64,000 nucleotides of DNA, from NCBI RefSeq assembly GCF_039555325.1, contig NZ_CP154608.1:186001-250000 (forward strand), in the 5' to 3' direction. The translations under genes and the position numbers were made by a program. The notes below the pieces were generated by a model. It made no database searches, was not told the origin of the DNA, and was given only the letters and a program-made list of their open reading frames with translations. Positions 1 through 7,865 of this stretch are shown in pieces (positions within the stretch are counted from its first letter, which is position 1; each line of letters begins with the position of its first letter). This stretch comes from Sphingomicrobium sp. XHP0239. GTDB taxonomy: Bacteria > Pseudomonadota > Alphaproteobacteria > Sphingomonadales > Sphingomonadaceae.

Positions 1-2
1 AG

Positions 3-413
3 ATCGAGGGGTCGGCGTTCCTGTATCGCGATGGCGACTTCACCTTGTCGAGCGACCTCGTCGCGGACGGCGTTCGCGCGACGCTCGACGACGGCTCGCC
101 GGTACCGCGCATCCCCCCACTGCGGGTGCTGACGGGCCTCGAGGCCGAGCAGGGCGACGTCGCGGTCCGGGCCGAGATCGAATATGTGACCGAGCAGGAT
201 CGGGTAGCCGCCTTCGAAACCCGAACGTCGGGCTTCGCGATGGTGAATACCTCGATCCGCTGGCGTCCGTGGGGCGAGGACAACGAAACGCTGTTCCTCC
301 TGCAGGCAAACAACCTGTTCGATGTCGAGGCGCGGCGCCATGCCAGCTTCACCAAGGATTTCGCCCCGCTCGCGGGTCGCGACGTCCGGGCGACGGCACG
401 GTTTAGTTTCTAG
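3..413 (+). CDS. TonB-dependent receptor, C-terminal fragment
   Basis: This reading frame is open from the window edge and ends at a TAG at 411-413, so only the last ~136 residues are visible. The sequence shows alternating hydrophobic/polar strands typical of an outer-membrane beta-barrel, a motif LLQANNLFDVEARRHASF that matches the conserved end of TonB-dependent receptors (N-N-L-F-D), and a terminal RFSF with the C-terminal Phe used for barrel assembly. These receptors import siderophores, cobalamin or carbohydrates across the outer membrane using TonB energy. The substrate cannot be told because the plug domain lies outside the window. Confidence 0.85.
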   Translation: MEGSAFLYRDGDFTLSSDLVADGVRATLDDGSPVPRIPPLRVLTGLEAEQGDVAVRAEIEYVTEQDRVAAFETRTSGFAMVNTSIRWRPWGEDNETLFLLQANNLFDVEARRHASFTKDFAPLAGRDVRATARFSF

Positions 414-424
414 GGAGGGCGCGG

Positions 425-497
425 TGCCGGCTGCAGGAGTCGAACCCGCGACCTTCGGTTTACAAAACCGCTGCTCTACCAGCTGAGCTAAGCCGGC
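425..497 (-). tRNA. tRNA-Thr (TGT anticodon)
   Basis: The minus strand folds as a complete 73-nt cloverleaf. The acceptor stem is GCCGGCT/AGCCGGC with discriminator A. The D arm is AGCTCAGCTGGTAGAGC, the anticodon loop TTTGTAA carries TGT, and the T loop GTTCGAATC-type sequence is present. The CCA end is not encoded in full (genomic CCG). It lies just downstream of the receptor gene on the opposite strand. No integrase gene adjoins it. Confidence 0.95.
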
Positions 498-519
498 TCC
501 GCGACGGCGCTCCTCATAG

Positions 520-1374
520 CTAGATCACGCCGAAGGTCCAGCCTTCGGTTCGCGCGATGTCGGGCGTGAGAGCGGGCGGAGCGAAGGCCTGCGGTTCGGT
601 GTGCAGGACGTGGCGCATGCCCGCGGCCGTGACGAGCGCATCGCTTTCGTGGTCGCTGGGATCGCGATCGAGTGCGACGCGCGGGCTCCCGAGCGCGGCG
701 AGCGCCGCGTCGAGATCGGCAAGCGTTCGAAGCTTGCGACCGGAAAGTCCCGCACGGCGGATATAGAGGCGTCCGTAGATTTCGACGATCGCGCTGCGCC
801 CCGGCTCGATCGGATCGAAGGGCCAGATCGGAACGCGCCCGGCTAGCCGGTGAAGAAGCCGCATGCCCGCGAAGCTGGCCTTGGCCACCTGCGCCGCGCC
901 GATGGCGTCGAAGACGGTCGCCGCCTTGCCGCCCCCAGCGGCATTCAGCACCTGCTCGCATTGGCGGAAGTGCATGTAGTCGGCCTTGGTCCCGTCGGCC
1001 TTTCCGAAATAGAAATGCCGGCGATGCCGCTGTTCGAGGAAGCTCGCCGCGCCGAGATCCTCGTCCGCGCTGACCGCCTCGACATAGGCCCAGAAGGCCT
1101 TGGCCTCGCTCGGCACGTTTTCGCCTGGAAGATAGGCGCCGCGTTCGACGAGAGGCGGGGCGAAGCTGAAGTCGAAACCGACGAGCGTCGGCTCGCGCTG
1201 CAGTTGATCGGCCAGCCAGTCGAGGATTTCGGTCCGCGACCAGACATGGTCTGGACGGACGAGAGCGGGGGCATCGTCGCCGCGCGCCTGCGCGACGGCG
1301 ATGCCCTTGTGCCGCTTTCCCTTCGCCCCCGACCAGTCGATCGCGATGGTCGAGGCGAACCGCTGTCCCGTCAT
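520..1374 (-). CDS. DUF429-like protein (predicted RNase H-fold)
   Basis: A 284-residue protein starting TIAIDWSGAKG, the N-terminal acidic motif (D-W-S-G) of the DUF429 family, which is predicted to adopt an RNase H-like fold. A second acidic patch GFDFSFAPP near residue 67 and a late D-x-x-D-A pattern (SDHESDALVTA, about residues 241-251) would complete an RNase H-type metal site. There are no membrane segments. Its reaction is not established in the family, and nuclease activity is only a structural prediction. It is the last gene before the tRNA and is separated from the upstream gene by only 21 nt, so the two may be co-transcribed. Confidence 0.7.
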   Translation of the reverse strand: MTGQRFASTIAIDWSGAKGKRHKGIAVAQARGDDAPALVRPDHVWSRTEILDWLADQLQREPTLVGFDFSFAPPLVERGAYLPGENVPSEAKAFWAYVEAVSADEDLGAASFLEQRHRRHFYFGKADGTKADYMHFRQCEQVLNAAGGGKAATVFDAIGAAQVAKASFAGMRLLHRLAGRVPIWPFDPIEPGRSAIVEIYGRLYIRRAGLSGRKLRTLADLDAALAALGSPRVALDRDPSDHESDALVTAAGMRHVLHTEPQAFAPPALTPDIARTEGWTFGVI

Positions 1375-1395
1375 TCCGGTCGCGGCGGTCCCGTT

Positions 1396-2709
1396 CTAGA
1401 CCAGCGGGGTCTGACCGCCGTCGTCATCCTCGGGCGTTGCCTTGCGGATGCGGCGGGGGGCGGGGCTGCGCGGAGTGCCCACGTCCTGCTCCGCCTGCCA
1501 CTTCTCGAGCTGACGCGCCGCTGCATCGCGACCGCCGAGACCGAAGGCCAGCGCCGTCGCGACCGCCGCCGAACCGAGGATCAGGCCGAAGGCGAGGATC
1601 ACGATTTCGTTGGCGAGGCCCATGAACGTGAGGCCGATGGCCGTGAACAAGGCGATGACGGCATAGCGCACGATGGTCTGTGCGTAGCTTCCCTCGCCCG
1701 CGCCTTCGCCGACCAGCCGCGCCAGCAGCCGCGCGAGGAAGAAGCCCGCGAGGATGATGAGCGTGCCGAAGATGACCTTGCCGCCAAGCTCGGTGATCTG
1801 CAGCAGAAGGATCGCGATGCGATCTCCGCCGATCGCCCGCATCGCCTCGATCGCCGCGAACAGCATGACGGTGACGAATGCGACCGATCCAAGAATCCGG
1901 CTTGGCTGGACGTTTTCGTCGACCACGCCGATCGAACGGATGGCATTGTCGAAGCCGAGGCCGGGGAAGACCGTCTCGATCAGCGACTTGACCCAGCGCG
2001 CGATGACGTAGGCCACCGCCAGCCAGAGCAAGGCCACGATCACCATCGGGATCGCGGACAGCACCGTCTGGAGCATGTTGGTGAGCGGTTCCGACAGCGC
2101 ACGCAGTTCGAGCACGTCGAGCGCCGCGATCGCGACCGGAATGATGATCAGCGCGAAGACGATCATGCCGACGGCGCGGGCGATTCCGTGCCGCGTGCCG
2201 GTCGGGCCGTCCTCGACCACTTCGCCATCGCTGGCCACCGCGACGCGGTCGTTGCTGACCGGCATCCCGGCCTTGCGTGCCCAGCCTTCGATGTCGATCG
2301 CACGCATCGCGGCCTCGACCAGATGCTTCGCGACCCGCGCCAGGATCAGACCGATCACGAAGATCACCAGCGCGCCGATGAGATGCGGCAGGAAGGTGAA
2401 GACCTCGTTGGTCAGCCGGGTGACCGGTTCGAGCACTTCATCGAGCCCGAGCGGCTGGAGCGCCGCCACGAGACCGACGAGCCATACCAGCCAATAGCCG
2501 ATCCGCCCCAGTTCCTTGCCGATCGAACTGCCGTCGAGATCGGGGTCCTTCTGGAGCGCGGGGACTTTCTTGACGGCCTTGGCAATGCCCCATTCGACCG
2601 CCTTGGCGATGAAATGGGTGGCGATGAGAATGAGGAGCGCGAACAGAAGCCGAGGCCCCCATTCCAACAATTGCTCCTGCCAGTAGGCCGGTACGTCGTC
2701 GCGATACAT
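1396..2709 (-). CDS. Multi-TM protein with conserved TM-helix repeats (CmpX/MscS-related)
   Basis: A 437-residue inner-membrane protein with at least eight hydrophobic segments. Several share a repeated pattern, for example LLFALLILIATHFIAKAVEW (about 21-40), LIGALVIFVIGLILARVAKH (about 111-130) and VIFGTLIILAGFFLARLLAR (about 308-327). This is the signature of the conserved TM-helix repeat family (PF05552-like) seen in CmpX and some mechanosensitive-channel relatives, which alters envelope physiology in Pseudomonas. There is no soluble MscS beta domain, so I do not call it MscS itself. The C-terminus is charged and disordered. A role in osmotic or membrane-stress response is inferred from the family only. 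Confidence 0.65.
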   Translation of the reverse strand: MYRDDVPAYWQEQLLEWGPRLLFALLILIATHFIAKAVEWGIAKAVKKVPALQKDPDLDGSSIGKELGRIGYWLVWLVGLVAALQPLGLDEVLEPVTRLTNEVFTFLPHLIGALVIFVIGLILARVAKHLVEAAMRAIDIEGWARKAGMPVSNDRVAVASDGEVVEDGPTGTRHGIARAVGMIVFALIIIPVAIAALDVLELRALSEPLTNMLQTVLSAIPMVIVALLWLAVAYVIARWVKSLIETVFPGLGFDNAIRSIGVVDENVQPSRILGSVAFVTVMLFAAIEAMRAIGGDRIAILLLQITELGGKVIFGTLIILAGFFLARLLARLVGEGAGEGSYAQTIVRYAVIALFTAIGLTFMGLANEIVILAFGLILGSAAVATALAFGLGGRDAAARQLEKWQAEQDVGTPRSPAPRRIRKATPEDDDGGQTPLV

Positions 2710-2864
2710 GCTTGGTCCCCTGCTATGTTGCGTGAACGCACCCTAAGCCGCGGAAGAAACTTGCGAAAGGGGGCGCAGGAAATCAGGAATTCATTGATGA
2801 ACTCTTCGGTTGTTGTTTTTTTGCAACTATGCTACAAGGGCGTAACGATCGACACAGGAGCAAC

Positions 2865-3038
2865 ATGCAGTACGGATCAGGAACCATCGGTCGCGCCTTC
2901 GAACTAGCGAAGGACAGCGACAGTCTCGACGACATCAGGAAGCAGCTGAAGGACGAGGGGCATTTCAATGTCGATGCCCATTTCTCGGGCCGTCAGATCA
3001 AGGCGGACCTGCGGCGCGTGATGGAAGCGCGGGCCTAG
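2865..3038 (+). CDS. Small conserved hypothetical protein (57 aa)
   Basis: I place the start at ATG 2865 because an AGGAG at 2856-2860 lies four bases upstream. An in-frame ATG at 2829 has no ribosome-binding site. The product begins MQYGSGTIGRAFELA and is a soluble 57-residue helical protein with many charged residues (KDSDSLDDIRKQLKDEG). It has no membrane segment or Cys. I recognise the general type as a short uncharacterised protein common in sphingomonads but can assign no function. The upstream 155 bases to the divergent gene at 2709 hold a T-rich stretch (2810-2822) and probably both promoters. Confidence 0.6.
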   Translation: MQYGSGTIGRAFELAKDSDSLDDIRKQLKDEGHFNVDAHFSGRQIKADLRRVMEARA

Positions 3039-3048
3039 AAGCCGCTCC

Positions 3049-3525
3049 TTATTTCGAACTGGCGCGTACGAGCCGCTCGAGGGCGGCTGGCGCAGCGCCG
3101 TCCGTACAGCGAAGATAGCTCATCCCGTCCATATCGAACCGCTCGGGTCCCGGGATGGCAATTTCGAACTGCGCCGTGGTCCGCGACCCGTCGTACGTGT
3201 TCTCGCAACTGTTCTCGACCCGATAGTCGATCGGGCCGACCTTGGTCGTAGATGACCGGCACGCGCGGGTCGCCGACCCCGATAGTCCCTTCCCATTCCA
3301 AATTCTGAAACCCGCATTGGGCGGGTTGTCGCAGGCAATGCCATCCTGGACATAGACGCCCGGCCGAAGCGGTAGCGGTTCGCGCCGATCGGGCTCTTCG
3401 AACTCCATCTCGGCACGGCTCGTCTCAGTACGTGGTGGCGCCTGATTGGCTGACGCCGGATCGTCGCTCTCTCCACAGGCGGACAGGGTGAGAATGATGG
3501 CAGCGGCGGCCACACGGTCGATCAT
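3049..3525 (-). CDS. Small lipoprotein, function unknown
   Basis: The start is set at ATG 3525 because AAGGA lies nine bases upstream. The ATG three codons earlier (3534) abuts the same site too closely. The product (158 aa) has a lipoprotein signal peptide: MIDRVAAAAIILTLSACGES, with lipobox L-S-A-C, so it should be anchored to a membrane facing the periplasm. The mature part has four Cys and patterns such as PGVYVQDGIACDNPPNAGFR. The end SYLRC resembles the end of the next gene (DYVRC), so the two look like diverged tandem paralogues. No enzymatic motif is visible. Confidence 0.65.
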   Translation of the reverse strand: MIDRVAAAAIILTLSACGESDDPASANQAPPRTETSRAEMEFEEPDRREPLPLRPGVYVQDGIACDNPPNAGFRIWNGKGLSGSATRACRSSTTKVGPIDYRVENSCENTYDGSRTTAQFEIAIPGPERFDMDGMSYLRCTDGAAPAALERLVRASSK

Positions 3526-3556
3526 TGCGAGCATTCCTTGAACAGACGTGTGGCGC

Positions 3557-3994
3557 CTAGTCGCGGGTGGTGGGACCGCAGCGGACATAGTCTCTCGATT
3601 GTTCGGAAAGACCATCGCGTATGCGGAACCGCTCCTCTCCCAGATCGCGCAGATAGAGGGTCCGAAGGACATCACCGTCGGCGTAAGTGTCGCGCAGCGT
3701 CACCGCGGCCGCAGGTCCGTCGACGTCCACATCTGTGACGGGTCCGCCGTTTTCGAAGAAACGGACGTCGTTCGCGAAGACCCGTACGTTCTGGAAAGCG
3801 GGTTGGTAGGTGTAATCCTCCTCGCACGCCCTTCGATCGAGCGCGAACAGTCCCTGGAACCGATCCGGGACGAACGGAGCGGAAACGGGCGTGTTGTCGG
3901 GCGCTTGCGCGGCGGTGGTGTCGGGAGGTGGCGCTGCCGTGCAGGCAGCAACGCATGTCGCGCACAGCGCCGCGAAGATCATCTTTTCGGTCAT
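3557..3994 (-). CDS. Small lipoprotein, paralogue of downstream neighbour
   Basis: The product starts MTEKMIFAALCATCVAAC, a short signal peptide with lipobox V-A-A-C. An in-frame ATG at 4024 would add ten residues and cannot be excluded, as neither start has a strong ribosome-binding site. The mature protein (about 130 aa) contains DRFQGLFALDRRACEEDY and ends DYVRCGPTTRD. The spacing of Cys and the G-hydrophobic-aromatic motif resemble the following gene on the same strand, 31 nt away. It sits 58 nt downstream of rarA. The function is unknown. Confidence 0.6.
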   Translation of the reverse strand: MTEKMIFAALCATCVAACTAAPPPDTTAAQAPDNTPVSAPFVPDRFQGLFALDRRACEEDYTYQPAFQNVRVFANDVRFFENGGPVTDVDVDGPAAAVTLRDTYADGDVLRTLYLRDLGEERFRIRDGLSEQSRDYVRCGPTTRD

Positions 3995-4052
3995 CGAAAG
4001 ACGAACATCGTAGCGGAACCGCATGTTCCGCTTTGTCGCCGCGCGGAAGCGC

Positions 4053-5393
4053 CTATCGGGCGGGCGGTTCTCCACCGGTGCGCGCGCGTTCGCGCCGCGC
4101 ATCCCAGAAGGCCATTCGCTCGGCGATTTTCGCTTCCAGTCCCCGATGCACCGGGGCGTAGAAGCGCTGGGGCTCCATTTCCTCGGGCCAGTAATCGTCG
4201 CCCGAGAAACCGTCCTCGGCATCATGGTCGTAGGTATAGCCCTTGCCGTAACCGATGTCCTTCATGAGCTTCGTCGGGGCGTTGAGGATATTTTGCGGCG
4301 GCATCAGGCTGCCCGTTTCCTTCGCGCTCCGGAAGGCGGCTTTCTGTGCCTTGTAGGCGGCGTTCGATTTGGGCGCGGTCGCGAGATAGAGGCACGCCTG
4401 TACGAGCGCGAGTTCGCCCTCCGGCGAGCCGAGAAAATCGTAAGCGTCCTTGGCCGCGAGGCATTGGGTCAGCGCATTGGGGTCGGCGAGCCCGATGTCT
4501 TCCGACGCCATGCGGACCATACGACGACACAGGTAGAGCGGGTCTTCGCCCGCCACCAGCATGCGCGCCAGATAGTAGAGCGCGGCGTTGGGATCGGATC
4601 CCCGCACGGCCTTGTGAAGCGCGCTGATGAGATTGTAATGCCCCTCGCGATCCTTGTCGTAGACCGCGACGCGGCGCTGCAGCAGGTCGGCGAGCGCGCG
4701 GGGGTCGAGCGCCTCGGCAAGGTCGAGGTCGAACAGCGTTTCGGCCTGATTCAAGAGAAATCGCCCGTCGCCGTCCGCCGACGCCACGAGCGCGGCGCGG
4801 GCGTCGTCGGTCAGGGGCAGTTTCGTCTCGACGAGACCCTCGGCCTTTTCGAGCAGCTTACTCAAGGCCGGCTCGTCGAGCCGGTGGAGGATGAGCACCT
4901 GCGCGCGGCTCAGCAGCGCGGCGTTGAGTTCGAAGCTCGGATTCTCGGTCGTCGCGCCGACGAGGGTCACGGTGCCGTCCTCGACGACGGGAAGGAAACC
5001 GTCCTGCTGGGCACGGTTGAAGCGGTGGATCTCGTCCACGAACAATAGCGTGCGCTGTCCCGCGCCCGCCATCTTTCTGGCTTCGGCAAAGGCTTTCTTG
5101 AGGTCGGCGACGCCCGAGAAAACCGCCGACAGCATGGTGAAACGCAGGCCCACCGCGTCGGCGAGAAGCCGCGCGATGCTGGTCTTGCCGGTGCCGGGCG
5201 GGCCCCACAGGATCATGCTGGACAGCTTGCCCGCCGCGACCATCCGGCCGATCGCGCCGTCCGGGCCCGTCAGATGCTCCTGCCCCACCACGTCAGCCAG
5301 CGTCGCGGGTCGCAGGCGATCGGCGAGGGGGGCATTCTCCGCCGGGGTGTCGGGCGCGGACGCGTCGGGTTCGCCTCCGAAGAGGTCAGCCAT
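4053..5393 (-). CDS. rarA: Replication-associated recombination protein RarA (AAA+ ATPase)
   Basis: A 446-residue clamp-loader-like AAA+ ATPase that acts at stalled replication forks. The Walker A motif is GPPGTGKTS (64-72), Walker B is LLFVDEIHRFN (116-126), sensor 1 is GATTENPSFELN, and the family-specific region GSDPNAALYYLARM sits in the C-terminal helical/tetramerisation domain. The length matches RarA/MgsA (about 430-450 aa). Its start overlaps the end of the upstream glycosyltransferase by eight bases, so translation is probably coupled, although the two functions are unrelated. Confidence 0.95.
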   Translation of the reverse strand: MADLFGGEPDASAPDTPAENAPLADRLRPATLADVVGQEHLTGPDGAIGRMVAAGKLSSMILWGPPGTGKTSIARLLADAVGLRFTMLSAVFSGVADLKKAFAEARKMAGAGQRTLLFVDEIHRFNRAQQDGFLPVVEDGTVTLVGATTENPSFELNAALLSRAQVLILHRLDEPALSKLLEKAEGLVETKLPLTDDARAALVASADGDGRFLLNQAETLFDLDLAEALDPRALADLLQRRVAVYDKDREGHYNLISALHKAVRGSDPNAALYYLARMLVAGEDPLYLCRRMVRMASEDIGLADPNALTQCLAAKDAYDFLGSPEGELALVQACLYLATAPKSNAAYKAQKAAFRSAKETGSLMPPQNILNAPTKLMKDIGYGKGYTYDHDAEDGFSGDDYWPEEMEPQRFYAPVHRGLEAKIAERMAFWDARRERARTGGEPPAR

Positions 5394-6534
5394 TGGCGGC
5401 GATCACCTGACGATAGGTTTGCAGCACGACGTCGTTGATCGAATCCCAGTCCATCGTCCTGGCCTTGGCCAGCCCCGCTACCCCGTGTGCTTCACGCATC
5501 GCGGGGTCCTTCTGATAGACGGCGAGATGATCGGCGAGCCCCACGATGTCGCCCGGAGGAGCGACGAGGCCGGTGGTGCCCGGATCGACGAGGCTGTTGG
5601 TGCCGGTCGCGCTGATCGCGACCACGGGCAACGCGCAGGCCATCGCCTCGAGCGTGACGTTGCCGAAAGTCTCGGTGATCGAGGGGTTGAGGAAGATATC
5701 GGCGCTGGCGAGCGCGCGAGCGAGATCGGGGCCTTCCTGATGTCCCACGAACACCGTGTCGTCAGGCAGATGTTCGGCGAACCAGTCGCGCGCGGGGCCG
5801 TCGCCGATCACGAGGACTCGGTGCGGAACTCCCTTCTTCGCCAAGGCGGCAATGGTTTCGGAAAAGACGTCGAGGCCTTTCTCCATGACGATCCGGCCGA
5901 GAAAGGCGATCGCCATTTCATCGTCGCCGATGCCGAGGTCGCGGCGCCACTGCATGTCGCGGCGCCCGGGGTGGAACTGGTCGCGGTCCACGCCCCGCGC
6001 CCAGATCGTGATCGCATCGTTCATCCGCTGCTCGCGCAGGACGTGCGCGGTCGAGGGGGCAGGAACGAGCAGCGCGTCGCACTTACGGTACAGGCGACGG
6101 AGCCACGCGCGCATCCACGGCTCGAGGAACTCCATGTGATAATATTGGAGATAGGTCTCGAAGCGGGTGTGGACGCTGGCGATCGCCGGGATGTGGTTTT
6201 CCTTGGCCCACGAAACGGCGCGGGTCGCGACGATGTCGGGCGAGGAGATATGGACGATGTCCGGATCGAACTTCTCGAGATCCTCGCGCACTTTCTTGGA
6301 AAGGCGGAAGGCGAAATGATATTCGCCGCGTCCTGGGATGGGGAAGCTGGGCACGCTGACGAGATCGCCCGTCGGCTCGAACGCGGGTTCGTCCACGGTG
6401 GGCGAATATACCCGCAACTTCACGCCCTGACGGAGCAGATAGTCCGCAAGCCGATTCAACGCCTGGTTGGCGCCGTCGCGGACGTAATTGTAATTGCCCG
6501 AGAAGAGGGCGACGCGGATTTCCGAGGATTCCAT
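5386..6534 (-). CDS. Glycosyltransferase family 4 (mannosyltransferase-like)
   Basis: A 382-residue GT-B protein. The N-terminal Rossmann half starts RVALFSGNYNYVRDGANQAL (donor/acceptor glycine loop) and contains DIVHISSPD. The C-terminal half carries FLGRIVMEKGLDVF (the R and K that contact nucleotide-sugar phosphates) and the E-x7-E motif NPSITETFGNVTLEAMACAL. This arrangement is typical of GDP-mannose-dependent alpha-mannosyltransferases of the GT4/MgtA-PimB group, so transfer of a hexose to a lipid acceptor at the cytoplasmic membrane is likely. The exact sugar is not determinable. It is followed by rarA with an eight-base overlap. Confidence 0.85.
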   Translation of the reverse strand: MESSEIRVALFSGNYNYVRDGANQALNRLADYLLRQGVKLRVYSPTVDEPAFEPTGDLVSVPSFPIPGRGEYHFAFRLSKKVREDLEKFDPDIVHISSPDIVATRAVSWAKENHIPAIASVHTRFETYLQYYHMEFLEPWMRAWLRRLYRKCDALLVPAPSTAHVLREQRMNDAITIWARGVDRDQFHPGRRDMQWRRDLGIGDDEMAIAFLGRIVMEKGLDVFSETIAALAKKGVPHRVLVIGDGPARDWFAEHLPDDTVFVGHQEGPDLARALASADIFLNPSITETFGNVTLEAMACALPVVAISATGTNSLVDPGTTGLVAPPGDIVGLADHLAVYQKDPAMREAHGVAGLAKARTMDWDSINDVVLQTYRQVIAANG

Positions 6535-6623
6535 GAGGCGCGGTTCTAGCGAAGCGCGAACGCCGCGCCAAGCGGCGGCGAAGGGCCCTTCACGCGGGCC
6601 ATTCCTGTCGCCATTGTAGGGAG

Positions 6624-6929
6624 ATGAGCGACGACGACGATGCCACCGACGGCCGGGACAAGGATCAGCGACTGAGCATGGTCGACGAGGCGCTGGTCGC
6701 CTCTTCGATCGCCAACACCAACGGGCTGCTGGTGATCCTCGCGCGCCTGGTGGCGAGGGGCGTGTTCGGGGAAGAGGATCTGCAGGCCTTTTCCGACAGC
6801 TACTCCAAGCCGCTCGACCACGAGGGGATGCGTGAGAACGAGCTCATCACCCAGATGCAGGACCAGATGGAGCAGACGCTGGCGCAGCTGATGACCTACC
6901 TGTCGAACCAGCAGGACGACGAGAGCTAG
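6624..6929 (+). CDS. Small acidic hypothetical protein (101 aa)
   Basis: A 101-residue, highly acidic soluble protein (starts MSDDDDATDGRDKD, ends NQQDDES) with a central hydrophobic helix SIANTNGLLVILARLVARG and a Gln/Met-rich helix ITQMQDQMEQTLAQLM. It has no recognised domain. Its stop overlaps the convergent crtB stop by four bases, which makes an independent gene plausible. The nearest upstream gene on the other strand begins at 6534, so the 89-base gap must hold its promoter. The function is unknown. Confidence 0.55.
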   Translation: MSDDDDATDGRDKDQRLSMVDEALVASSIANTNGLLVILARLVARGVFGEEDLQAFSDSYSKPLDHEGMRENELITQMQDQMEQTLAQLMTYLSNQQDDES

Positions 6930-7816
6930 TCGAGACGCGGCCTCGTCCAGAGGTTCTTGCGGTTGATCGGCTCGGGACGCCGGGTCGTGTCGCGGAGTGC
7001 GGCACCGACGAGCCGGATTTTCTCGCGCTTCGGGACGGAGAGCCGCTGGTCGAACGCGTCTTCGTCGGCGGCGTCGGCCTTTTCCGCGATGCGGCCATAG
7101 ATTCGTGCGGCAGCGAGGACCGCCCAGCGGCTGCGGAACGGCAGACGGGCGGCGCCGACCCGCGCGCTCATCCCGTACAGCCGCGCCATGGCGGCGAGAC
7201 GGCGGCGCATGGCGACGACGATGGCGGGGGTTTCGGGCGCGGCGGGGTCGATGCGATCGACGCCCGCTTCGGCGAGCCAGTCGGTCGGCAGATAATTGCG
7301 CCCGACCGCGGCGTCGTCCACGATGTCACGGGCGATGTTGGCGAGTTGGAAGGCGAGGCCGAGATCGCTGGCGCGGTCCAGCGTGTCGGTGTCGTCGGCC
7401 GCAACGCCCATCACTTGCGCCATCATCACCCCGACCGCCCCCGCCACTTGGTAGCAGTAAGAGAGCAGGTCCGCCTCGGCCCGTGGCTGCCATCCGTCGG
7501 CATCGCGCGCGAAGCCGGCGAGATGATGGTCGGTCAGCGCGGGATGGATGGCGCATTCCGCGGCGACGAGCCCCAGGGCGTCGAAAGGGACGAGGCCGGT
7601 CCGCTCGCCCGCCAGCGCCTCGGCCGTCCGGGCGCGCACGAACGAAAGCCGCTCGCGCGGGTTCTCGGGGGTTTCGGCGCCACGGCCCAGAACCTGCCCG
7701 TCGGTGATGTCGTCGCACGCGCGGCACCAGCTATAGAGCAGCCAGGAACGTTCGCGCGTCCGCTCGTCGAACAGCTGGCTGGCGACCCGAAAACTCTTCG
7801 AGCCGGCGGCGATCAT
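6926..7816 (-). CDS. crtB: Phytoene synthase
   Basis: It condenses two geranylgeranyl diphosphates to 15-cis-phytoene, the first committed carotenoid step. Visible motifs are GSKSF, the first Asp-rich site WCRACDDITD and the second site NIARDIVDDAAVGRNYLP, both binding diphosphate-Mg2+. The first ATG that keeps the family N-terminus is 7816 (MIAAGSKSF), giving 296 aa. Homologues usually have about 12 more residues, and the conserved-looking text TDRAALVAKAGD continues upstream in frame to a CTG at 7855. A non-canonical or upstream start is therefore possible; the frame is open to an ATG at 7933 inside crtI. It is the last gene of crtY-crtI-crtB. Confidence 0.92.
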   Translation of the reverse strand: MIAAGSKSFRVASQLFDERTRERSWLLYSWCRACDDITDGQVLGRGAETPENPRERLSFVRARTAEALAGERTGLVPFDALGLVAAECAIHPALTDHHLAGFARDADGWQPRAEADLLSYCYQVAGAVGVMMAQVMGVAADDTDTLDRASDLGLAFQLANIARDIVDDAAVGRNYLPTDWLAEAGVDRIDPAAPETPAIVVAMRRRLAAMARLYGMSARVGAARLPFRSRWAVLAAARIYGRIAEKADAADEDAFDQRLSVPKREKIRLVGAALRDTTRRPEPINRKNLWTRPRLD

Positions 7817-7865
7817 GTCGCCCGCTTTCGCGACGAGGGCGGCGCGGTCGGTCAGCGTCCGTGCC

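Noticed and set aside
2810..2838. Possible promoter TTGTTG...TACAAG before the 57-aa gene
   Set aside because: The spacing is right but both boxes are poor; AT-rich stretches give such matches by chance.
850..2907. Long plus-strand open frame antisense to the DUF429-like and channel genes
   Set aside because: In high-GC DNA the antisense frame is often open; the amino acids are Arg/Asp/His-rich nonsense and the minus-strand genes have clear family motifs.
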